Source of the DNA: an uncultured Verrucomicrobiota bacterium
Lineage (GTDB): Bacteria; Verrucomicrobiota; Verrucomicrobiae; Opitutales; Opitutaceae
Assembly (NCBI GenBank): GCA_946481225.1
Contig: CAMLNJ010000018.1
Coordinates: 1 to 14,985 of the forward strand
Length of the DNA: 14,985 nt
Direction of reading: 5' to 3'
A program made the translations under genes and the position numbers. Position 1 is the first letter of the stretch. Each line of letters starts with the position of its first letter. This document shows positions 1 to 6,996 of the stretch, in pieces. The notes beneath the pieces are model-generated. The model was not told the origin of the DNA. It made no database searches and was given only the letters and a program-made list of their open reading frames with translations.

Positions 1-1
1 G

Positions 2-607
2 CGCTTCTTCGGCGAATCCTTCCTCGAGGCCGACGCCGTGCAACGCCGCAACCTCCTCCGCCGCTTCGGCGTGCTCTACCAGAGCGGCGCCCTCTGGAGC
101 TCCCTCACGCTCCTCGAAAACGTCGCCCTCCCCCTCGAGGAATACACCACCCTCAACGCCGGCGAACGCGCCGAACTCGCCGCCTTCAAGCTCTCCCAGG
201 TCGGCCTCGCCGGCTACGAAAACTACTATCCCTCCGAAATCTCCGGCGGCATGAAAAAACGCGCCGGCCTCGCCCGCGCCCTCGCCCTCGACCCCGCCAT
301 CGTCTTCTTCGACGAACCCTCCGCCGGCCTCGACCCCATCACCTCCCGCAAGCTCGACGAGCTTATCCTCCAGATCCGCGAACTCCTCGGCACCACCTGC
401 GTCGTCGTCTCTCACGAGCTCGACTCCATTTTCGGCGTCGCCGACCGCGTCCTCATGCTCGACAAGACCACCCGCGGCGCCATCGCCCTCGGCGATCCCC
501 GGGAACTTGCCCGCTCCTCGCCTGACGAACGCGTGCGCGAGTTCCTCACCCGAGGCGCCCGCCCCGGGGAAAACGGCTTCGACACCGCCGCCCGCCCGAG
601 GCAGTGA
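2..607 (+). CDS. MlaF-type ABC transporter ATP-binding protein (5' partial)
   Basis: This is the ATPase subunit of an MCE/Mla-type lipid ABC transporter, which powers phospholipid or other hydrophobic substrate movement between inner and outer membranes. The open frame runs in from the window edge, so about 201 residues are visible and the Walker A motif lies outside. Visible in order are the Q-loop region (YQSGALWSSLT, where SGALxxSLT is typical of MlaF), the ABC signature SGGMKKR, Walker B with D-loop (FFDEPSAGLDP), and the H-loop (SHEL). The C-terminal tail is short and polar. The GTG at 38 is internal, because the reading frame is open and homologous before it. The MCE gene follows after 78 bases on the same strand, consistent with one operon. 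An MlaE permease probably lies upstream. Subfamily assignment is firm; the substrate is unknown. Confidence 0.93.
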   Translation, partial: RFFGESFLEADAVQRRNLLRRFGVLYQSGALWSSLTLLENVALPLEEYTTLNAGERAELAAFKLSQVGLAGYENYYPSEISGGMKKRAGLARALALDPAIVFFDEPSAGLDPITSRKLDELILQIRELLGTTCVVVSHELDSIFGVADRVLMLDKTTRGAIALGDPRELARSSPDERVREFLTRGARPGENGFDTAARPRQ

Positions 608-685
608 CACCTCCGCCTCCTTTCCGACGTCCTCCCCCGCTCTTCCGGCTCCCCGCTCCCATCCCCCTGCTCCCTGCTCTCTCCC

Positions 686-1711
686 GTGAAGACCAAAGTC
701 AGCCCAACCGTCGTCGGCCTCTTCGTCCTGGGCGCGCTCCTCCTCGGCTCCATCGCCCTTTTCTCCTTCGGCGGCGTCAGCTTCTTCTCCAAGCCCGAGC
801 GCTTCATCGTCTACTTCGACGAGACCATCCACGGCCTCGACGAGGGCTCCCCCGTCAAGTTCCGCGGCGTGCGCATCGGCCGCGTCGTCTCGCTCAAGGT
901 CCGCGCCATCCCCGCTCCCCCCGGCTCCGATGAGCCCGGCTCGCTCGTCGCCGTCGTCTGCGAGCTCTCCCGCGACGTCGTCGCCGACGGCTTCGGCAAG
1001 TCGGTCGACGTCTCCGACCACGACGAGCTGAAACGGCTCGTCGACTTCGGCCTTCGCGCCCAGCTCGGCGTCATCGGCTACGCCACCGGCCTCCTTTACG
1101 TGGAGCTCGATTTCTACAACCCCGCCGACTACCCGGCCAAACACCGCGACGGCCTCGAATCCACCTACCTCGAGATGCCCGCCGTGCCCTCCAAGAGCGC
1201 CGAGTTTCTCCGCAGCCTCGACGACATCCTCGCCAGCGTCAAAGGCGTCGACTTCCCCCGCCTCGCCGCCGAGGTCCAGGCCCTGCTCGCCGAGACCCGC
1301 GCCCAGATCAAGGCCGCCGACCTCGCCGCCATCTCGAAAGAATGGGCCGCCGCCGGCCGCTCCGTCACCGCCCTCGCCGAATCGCCCGAGCTCAAGGCCG
1401 TCCTCGCCAACGCCGCCTCCGCCTCCGCCCGCCTCGACCGCGTCCTCGCCGACCTCGAAAAAGCCTCCGGCCCCGGCGCCGAGCAGTTCGCCCTCGCCAT
1501 CCAGGACGCCCGCGCCGCCATGCGGCAGCTCGTCGACACCACCACGGTCATGAAGCGCTTCATCAACGCCCAGCAATACCTCGGCGACGACGCCTCCAAG
1601 GCCCTCTCCCGCCTCGGCGAGGCCTCCGCCGCCGTCGCCCGCCTCGCCGACTTCCTCGAGCGCAACCCCAGCGCCCTCCTCAGCGGACGCGCCACCGACG
1701 CGAAGAAATAG
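686..1711 (+). CDS. MlaD/PqiB-like MCE domain protein
   Basis: This is a substrate-binding or tunnel subunit of the MCE transporter, anchored in the inner membrane and facing the periplasm. Residues 8-28 form a hydrophobic anchor. The MCE domain follows at about residues 38-145, with the typical stretch FDETIHGLDEGSPVKFRGV and a later GLLYVELDF segment. Residues 165-341 are alanine-rich and mostly helical, ending in LERNPSALLSGR, which resembles the C-terminal signature of PqiB-like MCE proteins. At 341 residues it is much longer than E. coli MlaD (about 183), so the helical tail may form a periplasm-spanning extension; that is inference. The start is a GTG chosen because it directly precedes the anchor. 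No Shine-Dalgarno is visible, and the preceding spacer is almost all pyrimidine. The ATPase gene lies upstream and the lipoprotein gene downstream. Confidence 0.93.
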   Translation: MKTKVSPTVVGLFVLGALLLGSIALFSFGGVSFFSKPERFIVYFDETIHGLDEGSPVKFRGVRIGRVVSLKVRAIPAPPGSDEPGSLVAVVCELSRDVVADGFGKSVDVSDHDELKRLVDFGLRAQLGVIGYATGLLYVELDFYNPADYPAKHRDGLESTYLEMPAVPSKSAEFLRSLDDILASVKGVDFPRLAAEVQALLAETRAQIKAADLAAISKEWAAAGRSVTALAESPELKAVLANAASASARLDRVLADLEKASGPGAEQFALAIQDARAAMRQLVDTTTVMKRFINAQQYLGDDASKALSRLGEASAAVARLADFLERNPSALLSGRATDAKK

Positions 1712-1791
1712 AACCCTCCTCGCCCCGCGCCCGCCCTCTTCCTTCGCGCCCTTAAACGATCTTCGCGTTAAATAACGTTCCACCTTCGTCC

Positions 1792-2454
1792 ATGACGACG
1801 CCCCTCGACGCCATCCGCCGCCCACTCGGCCTCGCCCTCGCCGCCCTGTTCGCCCTCTCCCTCGCCGGCTGCAGCCTCTTTCCGAAGCCCGCGCCCGACC
1901 CCACCCGCCACTACGTCCTCACCGCCCCCGCGCCCGCCCCCCTCGACGTCGGCGCCAAGCAAGGCGCCCTCAAGGTCGGCCTCCGCTCCGTCCAGATCGC
2001 CCCCTACCTCGACGCGAAGTCCATGAGCGTCCGCCGCGGCGACAACGAGATCGACTACCGCGACTACGCCCGTTGGGCCGAACCCCTCGCCAACGGCATC
2101 AACCGCATGCTCGTCGCCCGCCTCCACGTCTCCGACCGCGTCGCGCGCGTGTTTCCCCAGCCCTACCCCTTCGACGTCAACCGCGACGTCGACATCTCCG
2201 TCTCCGTCCTCCGCTGCGAAGGCCGCGTCCGCCCCGACGGCAAATCCGTCGCCAGCTTCGCCTGCGCCGTCGAGCTCGTCCGCGTCGGCGAACACCTTGG
2301 CGCCGCCGACGGCGGCGCGGTTCTCCTCCGCGAGGTCTTCGAGGCGCCCGAGACCGAATGGCCCGAGGGCGACTACGCCGCCCTCGCCGCGATCCTGAGC
2401 GACGACGTCGCCAAGCTCGCCGACACCATCATCGCCGCCCTGCCCGCCCGCTGA
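1792..2454 (+). CDS. PqiC/YmbA-like ABC transport auxiliary lipoprotein
   Basis: A 220-residue lipoprotein that probably forms the outer-membrane end of the MCE transport system. The signal peptide ends in a good lipobox, L24-A25-G26-C27. No Asp follows the cysteine (next residues SLF), which fits transfer to the outer membrane. The mature part starts with a proline-rich linker, then a YVLTAP strand and a domain with the sequence pattern of the ABC-type auxiliary lipoprotein family (DUF330/PqiC), including a DYARWAEPL segment, where a W-x-x-PL element is typical. It begins 80 bases after the MCE gene on the same strand, as is common for mlaE-mlaF-mlaD-lipoprotein clusters. No Shine-Dalgarno is visible before the ATG. 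The family call rests on pattern plus context; the partner and substrate are inferred. Confidence 0.85.
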   Translation: MTTPLDAIRRPLGLALAALFALSLAGCSLFPKPAPDPTRHYVLTAPAPAPLDVGAKQGALKVGLRSVQIAPYLDAKSMSVRRGDNEIDYRDYARWAEPLANGINRMLVARLHVSDRVARVFPQPYPFDVNRDVDISVSVLRCEGRVRPDGKSVASFACAVELVRVGEHLGAADGGAVLLREVFEAPETEWPEGDYAALAAILSDDVAKLADTIIAALPAR

Positions 2455-2463
2455 GCCGAGCCC

Positions 2464-2489
2464 CCGCGCCGTCCGCATGCGCGGCGCGG
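2464..2489. terminator. Hairpin between convergent genes, possible bidirectional terminator
   Basis: A perfect 8-bp inverted repeat (CCGCGCCG at 2464-2471, CGGCGCGG at 2482-2489) with a 10-base loop lies between the lipoprotein stop and the stop of the convergent repeat-protein gene. Neither strand has a T-run after the stem, so it is not a canonical intrinsic terminator. A stem this GC-rich in the only gap between two convergent genes may still slow or stop transcription from both sides. Confidence 0.4.
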
Positions 2490-2495
2490 TCACGG

Positions 2496-3494
2496 TCACG
2501 GCGCCTTGCTCGGCTCGGGCGACCCGACGCCCGCGTCCGGCGCGGCCCATCCCAGCAGGTTTTCCATGGCCTGCTCGCGCACCGGACCCTCCGGGAAGCG
2601 GCTCACCCACTCGGCCGCGGCCGCTGGATCGCGTTCCGCCCAACAGCGCACCACGGCGGGCACGACCTCGCCGAGCAGCTCCGGCGACTTCACCGAGGAA
2701 ACCAGCCACTCCGCCGCCCCGCGCGCATCCTTCTCCGCCCACCCCTTCGCCCCCCACGCCGCCAACCGCTCTCGCGTATCGGCGTCCTGGATCGTCTCCA
2801 TCCAACGCTTCGCCTCCGCCGGATCGCGGCGCCCCCACTCGAAAGCGGTGCTTCGGATAAGCGCCGAGCGCAGTTCGCCGGGAAGCATCTTCTCCGCGAA
2901 AATCAGCGCCTGCCGCGGATCGGTCGCGACAACTTCAAACCCGGCCGCGCCCAGCAACTGATGGCGCCGGCCTTCGTCCTTCACTCCGTCGAGATGGCGC
3001 TCCAACCGCCCCGGGACCTCGAGCAGCTTCTTCGCGACCAACGTGACCTGCTCGCCGGGCATCACCTCCCGATTCAGGAGCCATGCGGTCGCCGCGTCGG
3101 GATCGAGCGAAAGCCATTTTTCCAGCATCAAGGTCCCGACCCGCCCCTCCACCTCCTCGGGGGGCAGCGACTCCAGGATACCCTTCGCGTCGCCCGCATC
3201 GAGCAGCCCGATGATCCCGTCCAGCTCCCTGATCGCCGCCCTCGGATCGGCCATCAGCCTCCAGGCCCGCAAACGCTCCAGTATTCGCCCCGTCGCGACG
3301 CCCTCGCCGATGGCAGGCGACGACACAGGAGGCGACGAGGCGTCTCGAACGGCGGCGGGAGGCCGCGCCGCGCGGGCCCCCGCCGGAGTCGGCTCGGAAG
3401 CCGGCGGTTCCGGTTCACGCGGCCAAAAAGCCCTCGGCAACACCGCGACCGCGGCGGCGGCGATCACGGCGACGATGGCGAGGCGGTTTCGCAT
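2496..3494 (-). CDS. Membrane-anchored helical repeat protein with W...DP units, function unknown
   Basis: I do not recognise a named family. The 332-residue product has an N-terminal hydrophobic segment (about residues 5-20), probably an uncleaved anchor or signal, then a Pro/Ala-rich linker to about residue 65, then a helical domain. Inside that domain a unit recurs: a W or F, a few residues, Asp-Pro (or Asp-Ala), then an Ala-rich helix ending in W or F. The D residues fall at 131, 192, 224, 256 and 289, so the last four are spaced 32, 32 and 33 apart. This looks like an alpha-solenoid of the kind often seen in hypothetical proteins of Verrucomicrobiota and Planctomycetota. The start lies 3 bases after the stop of the upstream isomerase gene and has no strong Shine-Dalgarno, which suggests translational coupling. 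The likely place is the periplasm, perhaps as a scaffold for protein contacts. Confidence 0.8.
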   Translation of the reverse strand: MRNRLAIVAVIAAAAVAVLPRAFWPREPEPPASEPTPAGARAARPPAAVRDASSPPVSSPAIGEGVATGRILERLRAWRLMADPRAAIRELDGIIGLLDAGDAKGILESLPPEEVEGRVGTLMLEKWLSLDPDAATAWLLNREVMPGEQVTLVAKKLLEVPGRLERHLDGVKDEGRRHQLLGAAGFEVVATDPRQALIFAEKMLPGELRSALIRSTAFEWGRRDPAEAKRWMETIQDADTRERLAAWGAKGWAEKDARGAAEWLVSSVKSPELLGEVVPAVVRCWAERDPAAAAEWVSRFPEGPVREQAMENLLGWAAPDAGVGSPEPSKAP

Positions 3495-3497
3495 CCG

Positions 3498-4526
3498 TCA
3501 GGGCCGCCCGCCCGCTTCGTTCGTTCCGGGCAGGAAAATCTCCACGCCCGCGTCCCGTTTGATCGCCGCCAGGTAGTCCGGCATCCGCTTGCGCACCTCC
3601 CCGCCCGCCAGAAACTCCCGCAGCCGCCCGGCGACCTCCGCGTAGGGCAGCCGCCCGGCGGGCTCGCGTTTGGACACACGGACGATGTGGTAACCGAGCC
3701 GCGTCTCGATGATGTCGCCGACCTCCCCCACGGGCTGGGAAAACACGACGGAATCCAAGTTGGGCGGCAACTGCCCGCGAACGTAGAGAAGGTCGCGCCC
3801 GTCCGTCTCGTCTTTCGCCCAAGGCTCCTCCGAGTATTCCTTGTAGAGCGCGAAAAAATCCCCGCCCTGGTCCAGGCGGGCCTTGATCTCCCGTATCCGC
3901 TTTTTCTTCTCGTCGCGCTGGGCCTGGGACAGCGGTTCCTCGGACTCCGCCCCGTTTGTCGCCAGAAAGATCTGACGCGCTCGCGCCTGCTCCGGCCTGT
4001 CGAAGGCCGGGAGATTTTGTTCATAGTATTTTTTGACGCTGTCCTCGCTGACCGAAACCGACGGCATCACCTCGCGCTCGATCACCAATTCGCTGACCCG
4101 TTGTTCGATCATGCGACGGCGATACGCCTCGGGGGTGGTGCCCGTCGTTTTGAGCCATTTCTTATACTCGTCCTCGCCTTGGAATCGCTTGCGGGTGTTC
4201 GCCAGGAGGGCCTCGACCTCGCTCGCGGCGCGGTCCTTTTCCTGCGCGGTGGCCTTCTCCAGCAGGATGTGGCTTTCGACGATATGGTTCAGCAACTTGG
4301 ATTCGACGGACGGGCGCGGCTCGTCCGGCAACTTGCCGCCGCGCGACATCTTGGCCGCGTAGATGGCCCACGCTTCGTCCAGCTGAGCGCGCCGCACCTC
4401 GAAGTTTTTCCCGCGCGCCACGACGGGATTTTCCGCGGTGCTCGCCGCGACCTCGGCTTCCGCCGCGATCAAAGGAAGCGAACACATCAAGGGCATGCTC
4501 AGCGCAAAAAGTCTTAAAAGTCTCAT
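3498..4526 (-). CDS. SurA/PrsA-like periplasmic peptidylprolyl isomerase (parvulin type)
   Basis: A predicted periplasmic folding chaperone and cis-trans prolyl isomerase of 342 residues. Residues 1 to about 24 form a signal peptide (hydrophobic core, then AAEA). There is a Cys at residue 15, but the context (PLMC) is not a lipobox. Residues 35-155 are a helical SurA-N-like chaperone region containing repeated E/K/R-rich helices. The parvulin rotamase domain spans about residues 181-288; it opens with ARQIFLA, has a charged insertion with LSQAQRDEKKK, and closes with the typical LGYHIVRV strand. The remaining C-terminus is helical. A weak AGG lies about 12 bases before the ATG. The gene starts just downstream of the GH16 terminator and is followed after 3 bases by the repeat-protein gene. 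Outer-membrane or secreted protein folding is the expected role. Confidence 0.88.
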   Translation of the reverse strand: MRLLRLFALSMPLMCSLPLIAAEAEVAASTAENPVVARGKNFEVRRAQLDEAWAIYAAKMSRGGKLPDEPRPSVESKLLNHIVESHILLEKATAQEKDRAASEVEALLANTRKRFQGEDEYKKWLKTTGTTPEAYRRRMIEQRVSELVIEREVMPSVSVSEDSVKKYYEQNLPAFDRPEQARARQIFLATNGAESEEPLSQAQRDEKKKRIREIKARLDQGGDFFALYKEYSEEPWAKDETDGRDLLYVRGQLPPNLDSVVFSQPVGEVGDIIETRLGYHIVRVSKREPAGRLPYAEVAGRLREFLAGGEVRKRMPDYLAAIKRDAGVEIFLPGTNEAGGRP

Positions 4527-4540
4527 GATTGGGGACCTGA

Positions 4541-4571
4541 TAAAACAAAGACGCGGGCGCGGGCCCGCGTC
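4541..4571 (-). terminator. Intrinsic terminator of the GH16 gene
   Basis: Read on the minus strand, a perfect 9-bp GC stem (GACGCGGGC at 4550-4558 pairing with GCCCGCGTC at 4563-4571) with a 4-base loop is followed by TTTGTTTTA (4549-4541). It lies 15 bases after the glycosidase stop codon and ends 14 bases before the start codon of the next gene. This is a convincing rho-independent terminator that separates the two genes. Confidence 0.85.
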
Positions 4572-4586
4572 TCGGTTGACGACCGG

Positions 4587-5735
4587 TTATTGCGCGATGC
4601 GCGTCCACTGCTGGTTGTAGCTGCCGCTGCCGCTCCATTGGCCGAGCGCGGCGCCGTTCCAGTTGCGACCCATGCCGTCGACGAACAGGCCCGTCGCGCG
4701 GTTTTGGTAACGATAATAGCCGCCGGACACGGTCTCGGTCCACTGCTGGTTGTAGCTGCCGCCGCCGGCATACTGGCCGCAGTCCGAACCGTTGCCCGTG
4801 CGCCCCATTCCATCCAGGAACAAGCCCGTGGCGCGGTTCTTCAACCGCACATAGTTGCCCTCGGAAAGAATGGCCCACTGCTGGTTATAACTCCCGCCGC
4901 TGGGCCATTGGGCGCAATAGGAGCCGTTGCCGGTGAAGCCGTTGCCGTCGACGCAGAAGCCGGTGGCGCGATTCTGCAGCTTGTAGTAGGCGGGCGTGGA
5001 ATAGCCGACCTCGATGCTGCCGCCATACAAGGACTTCTCGTTGAACTGCGCGGGGCTGCCCGAGGAGCCCTCCGTCTGCATGTCGACGATCAACCACAGC
5101 GGCTTTCCGGTGAAGTTGGCGACATCGCGCTTGGTCCACGTGCCGTCGATGTAGTAGTCGATCGTGACGTTGGTGGAGTCGACCCGGTTCATCCATATCT
5201 TGTAACGATGCCACGCCCCGTAGGGATTGTTGACGTAGGTAGTCTTTGAATACACCTGCGACGAGGTGATGAAGGTGTTCTGCCAGCAGTAGGAGTTGCC
5301 CTTGAACTCCATGATGTCGATCTCCGGCGGCCACGATTGCGTGCCGTCCAGCCACATGGCCGGCCAGGCGCCGACGGCGGCCGACGCCCGGAACTGGCCG
5401 TCGATGGTCCAGCTGACATGCTCGTCGTCGACCGTGATGATCGACTTGGCCCAGATCGTGCCCGACACGAAGTTGTAGCCGGGAAACGCGCTGCTCCTCG
5501 TCGCGCGCAGCTCCATCGAGCTGCCGTTGAGGAACACCTGGCTCTGCCGCATGACGGCCGACCCGTTGTGGCGATCGCTCCACGGGTAGGCGTTGTTCCA
5601 CTGCGACCAGTCCCAGGAGTTGGTGACGGTGACGTAGCCGGCGTTTGCGATCTGCACGGCTCCGGCGAGCATCGTGGCCATGACGGTCAAGGCCCGGAAT
5701 GGACGACATAACTGTCGTATCGATAACAGGTTCAT
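4587..5735 (-). CDS. Secreted GH16 glycoside hydrolase with C-terminal ricin-type lectin domain
   Basis: A predicted extracellular beta-glycanase of 382 residues from the ATG at 5735. That start puts a signal peptide at the N-terminus (cleavage after ANA, about residue 32). An upstream in-frame ATG at 5828 would add 31 polar residues and hide it. The GH16 domain covers about residues 35-247 and contains the catalytic signature EIDIMEF, with nucleophile E138, D140 and acid/base E143. The ExDxxE spacing is the beta-bulge type found in laminarinases, agarases and carrageenases rather than lichenases. Residues 250-382 are three 45-residue repeats (RATG..DG..., each ending NQQW), which form one ricin B/CBM13-like beta-trefoil. 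The substrate cannot be read from the sequence; a beta-1,3-glucan or algal galactan is plausible. A strong terminator follows. Confidence 0.92.
   Translation of the reverse strand: MNLLSIRQLCRPFRALTVMATMLAGAVQIANAGYVTVTNSWDWSQWNNAYPWSDRHNGSAVMRQSQVFLNGSSMELRATRSSAFPGYNFVSGTIWAKSIITVDDEHVSWTIDGQFRASAAVGAWPAMWLDGTQSWPPEIDIMEFKGNSYCWQNTFITSSQVYSKTTYVNNPYGAWHRYKIWMNRVDSTNVTIDYYIDGTWTKRDVANFTGKPLWLIVDMQTEGSSGSPAQFNEKSLYGGSIEVGYSTPAYYKLQNRATGFCVDGNGFTGNGSYCAQWPSGGSYNQQWAILSEGNYVRLKNRATGLFLDGMGRTGNGSDCGQYAGGGSYNQQWTETVSGGYYRYQNRATGLFVDGMGRNWNGAALGQWSGSGSYNQQWTRIAQ
4590..4988 (-). repeat. Three tandem 135-bp repeats encoding the ricin-type units
   Basis: The 3' third of the GH16 gene consists of units at 4854-4988, 4719-4853 and 4590-4718, in phase with codons and exactly 135 bases apart (the last lacks its final two codons). 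DNA identity is high around the NRATG, DGxGxxxNG and SYNQQW codons; for example, cactgctggttgtagctgcc on the plus strand recurs. This points to internal duplication that is fairly recent or kept alike by recombination. Confidence 0.85.
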
Positions 5736-5761
5736 CTTATTTGGGGTTGGGGTTGAAAGCT

Positions 5762-5806
5762 CGTCGACCCGCAAGGATCGACGGGGCCCCATCGTAGACA
5801 GGGGCC
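5762..5806 (-). promoter_or_regulatory. Two adjacent hairpins in the leader of the GH16 gene
   Basis: Two perfect 6-bp inverted repeats sit back to back: CGTCGA (5762-5767) with TCGACG (5778-5783), and GGCCCC (5785-5790) with GGGGCC (5801-5806), each with a 10-base loop. They end 26 bases before the chosen ATG at 5735. They could be a structured leader or operator. If translation begins at the upstream ATG at 5828, they would be coding instead. I could not find a convincing -35/-10 pair in this region. Confidence 0.25.
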
Positions 5807-5845
5807 GACTCGGGCACCCGTCGCTCAATTTCCCGCTAAATCAAC

Positions 5846-5862
5846 CGCGAAGCTCCTTCGCG
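5846..5862 (-). terminator. Hairpin downstream of gpsA, possible terminator
   Basis: A 7-bp perfect stem (CGCGAAG at 5846-5852, CTTCGCG at 5856-5862) has a 3-base loop. On the minus strand it is followed by GTTGATTTAG, a short and impure T-rich stretch. It is about 87 bases after the gpsA stop and upstream of the GH16 start, where a boundary between transcripts is expected. Confidence 0.4.
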
Positions 5863-5919
5863 AGACCCCAAGACAAGCACATCGGAAGCCGAGCCAAACG
5901 CATGGCCGGCCTCGGGTAA

Positions 5920-5940
5920 CGTTTCGCGCACGGCGAAACG
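5920..5940 (-). terminator. Hairpin directly after gpsA, no T-run
   Basis: A perfect 8-bp stem (CGTTTCGC at 5920-5927, GCGAAACG at 5933-5940) with a 5-base loop starts 8 bases after the gpsA stop. Flanking GCCGGCC (5905-5911) and GGCCGGC (5940-5946) could pair outside it. No T-run follows on the minus strand, so it may be a 3'-end stabiliser or an attenuating hairpin rather than a full intrinsic terminator. Confidence 0.4.
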
Positions 5941-5948
5941 GCCGGCTC

Positions 5949-6950
5949 CTACTCGCGTTTTAGTTCTCGCCCCATCAGAGCGGCGAGAGCCTCCGCGGGA
6001 GGCTTGCCCTCGTAGAGGATGCGGTGGATCTCCGCGAGGATCGGCGCGTCGATGCCGCGTTCGCGCACGAGTTCCAAGAAGCTCTGCGTCGTGCGGTAGC
6101 CCTCGACCACGCTCTTGCTCGCGGCGATCAGCTCGGCGGCCGTCTTTCCCTCGCCCAGGCGTTGCCCGAACGTGCGGTTGCGCGACCAGGCGCCCGTGCA
6201 AGTCGCCACCAGATCGCCAAAGCCGCCGAGCCCGTAAAAAGTCTCGGGCCTGGCGCCGAGAGCCACTCCCACGCGCACCATCTCCGCGAGCGCGCGGGTG
6301 AGCAGCGCCGCCTTGGCGTTGTCGCCGAGCTTTAACCCGTCGCAACACCCGGCCGCGATCGCGTAGACGTTTTTCAGGCAGCCGCCAAACTCGACTCCGG
6401 CCACATCGTCGCTGCGATATACGCGCAAGGTCGGTCCGCTGAGCGCCGTCTGCACCTCGGCAAGCAGGGCCGCGTCCGCTCCTTGCGCCGCCAGCACCAT
6501 CGCGCAGGGCTTGCCCGACGCGACCTCGGCGGCGTTTGTCGGACCGGTGAGGGATCCCACGGCGAGGCCGGGCAGGACCGCCGCCATCACTTCCGCCGGA
6601 CGCAGATGCGTGCCGAGCTCCAAACCCTTCGCGAGCGACAGAACCAGCTTGAGCCGCGTCGCCAGCCCCCGCGATGCCTGCACGCGCGCCGCCGTCTCGC
6701 GCAGCGCCTGCGACGGACAGGCCAGCAACACCAATTCCGCCTCCATCAAGACCGGCGTGAGTTCATGCCCGATCTGGACCGACTGCGGCAGTTTGAAGCC
6801 CGGCAGGTAGTCGGCGTTCTCGCGCGTCGACGCGAGCGCGAGCGCCTGCTCGAAACGCCGCGGCGCGAGCGTGACCGTGTGGCCGAGCCGACAAAGGTGA
6901 AGAGCGAAGGCCGTGCCCCAGGCGCCGGCGCCGACGACGACGATGTTCAT
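5949..6950 (-). CDS. gpsA: NAD(P)+-dependent glycerol-3-phosphate dehydrogenase
   Basis: A cytoplasmic enzyme that reduces dihydroxyacetone phosphate to sn-glycerol-3-phosphate, the backbone donor for phospholipid synthesis. At 333 residues it is full length for the family. Residues 2-30 form the Rossmann fold with GAGAWGTA (7-14). SLAKGLE carries conserved K108, [10 protein letters not shown] (134-143) matches the substrate-site loop, and [15 protein letters not shown] places the catalytic lysine at K193. The C-terminal domain has [16 protein letters not shown] and [20 protein letters not shown] (240-259), the standard GpsA signature. The ATG is chosen because it directly precedes the first Rossmann strand; no clear Shine-Dalgarno is visible. 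It may be transcribed together with the four-helix membrane protein upstream. Two hairpins follow the gene. Confidence 0.97.
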   Translation of the reverse strand: MNIVVVGAGAWGTAFALHLCRLGHTVTLAPRRFEQALALASTRENADYLPGFKLPQSVQIGHELTPVLMEAELVLLACPSQALRETAARVQASRGLATRLKLVLSLAKGLELGTHLRPAEVMAAVLPGLAVGSLTGPTNAAEVASGKPCAMVLAAQGADAALLAEVQTALSGPTLRVYRSDDVAGVEFGGCLKNVYAIAAGCCDGLKLGDNAKAALLTRALAEMVRVGVALGARPETFYGLGGFGDLVATCTGAWSRNRTFGQRLGEGKTAAELIAASKSVVEGYRTTQSFLELVRERGIDAPILAEIHRILYEGKPPAEALAALMGRELKRE

Positions 6951-6996
6951 GTGTGGCAGCGGTTAAAACCACGCCGCGCCCGGAGCGCACGGAGAA

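Noticed and set aside
1752..1780. AT-rich TTAAAC...TTAAAT stretch before the lipoprotein gene as a promoter
   Set aside because: It stands out in the GC-rich context, but no -35/-10 pair with usual spacing can be drawn, and the gene fits the upstream operon.
2486..2500. GGTCACGGTCACGG direct repeat as a regulator site
   Set aside because: It is two copies of a 6-base unit at the end of a coding region, too short to stand out from chance.
1768..2838. Long minus-strand frame of 356 codons opposite the lipoprotein gene
   Set aside because: Its glycine/alanine/valine/aspartate-rich sequence is typical of the antisense of a high-GC gene. It also overlaps the end of the repeat-protein gene in another frame.
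2073..4517. Long plus-strand open frame of 814 codons across three other genes
   Set aside because: It is an arginine/proline-rich shadow frame in high-GC DNA. The overlapping lipoprotein, repeat protein and parvulin genes all have clear signals and domains.
5736..5828. Longer GH16 start at 5828
   Set aside because: It would put 31 polar residues ahead of a good signal peptide, which would then be internal.
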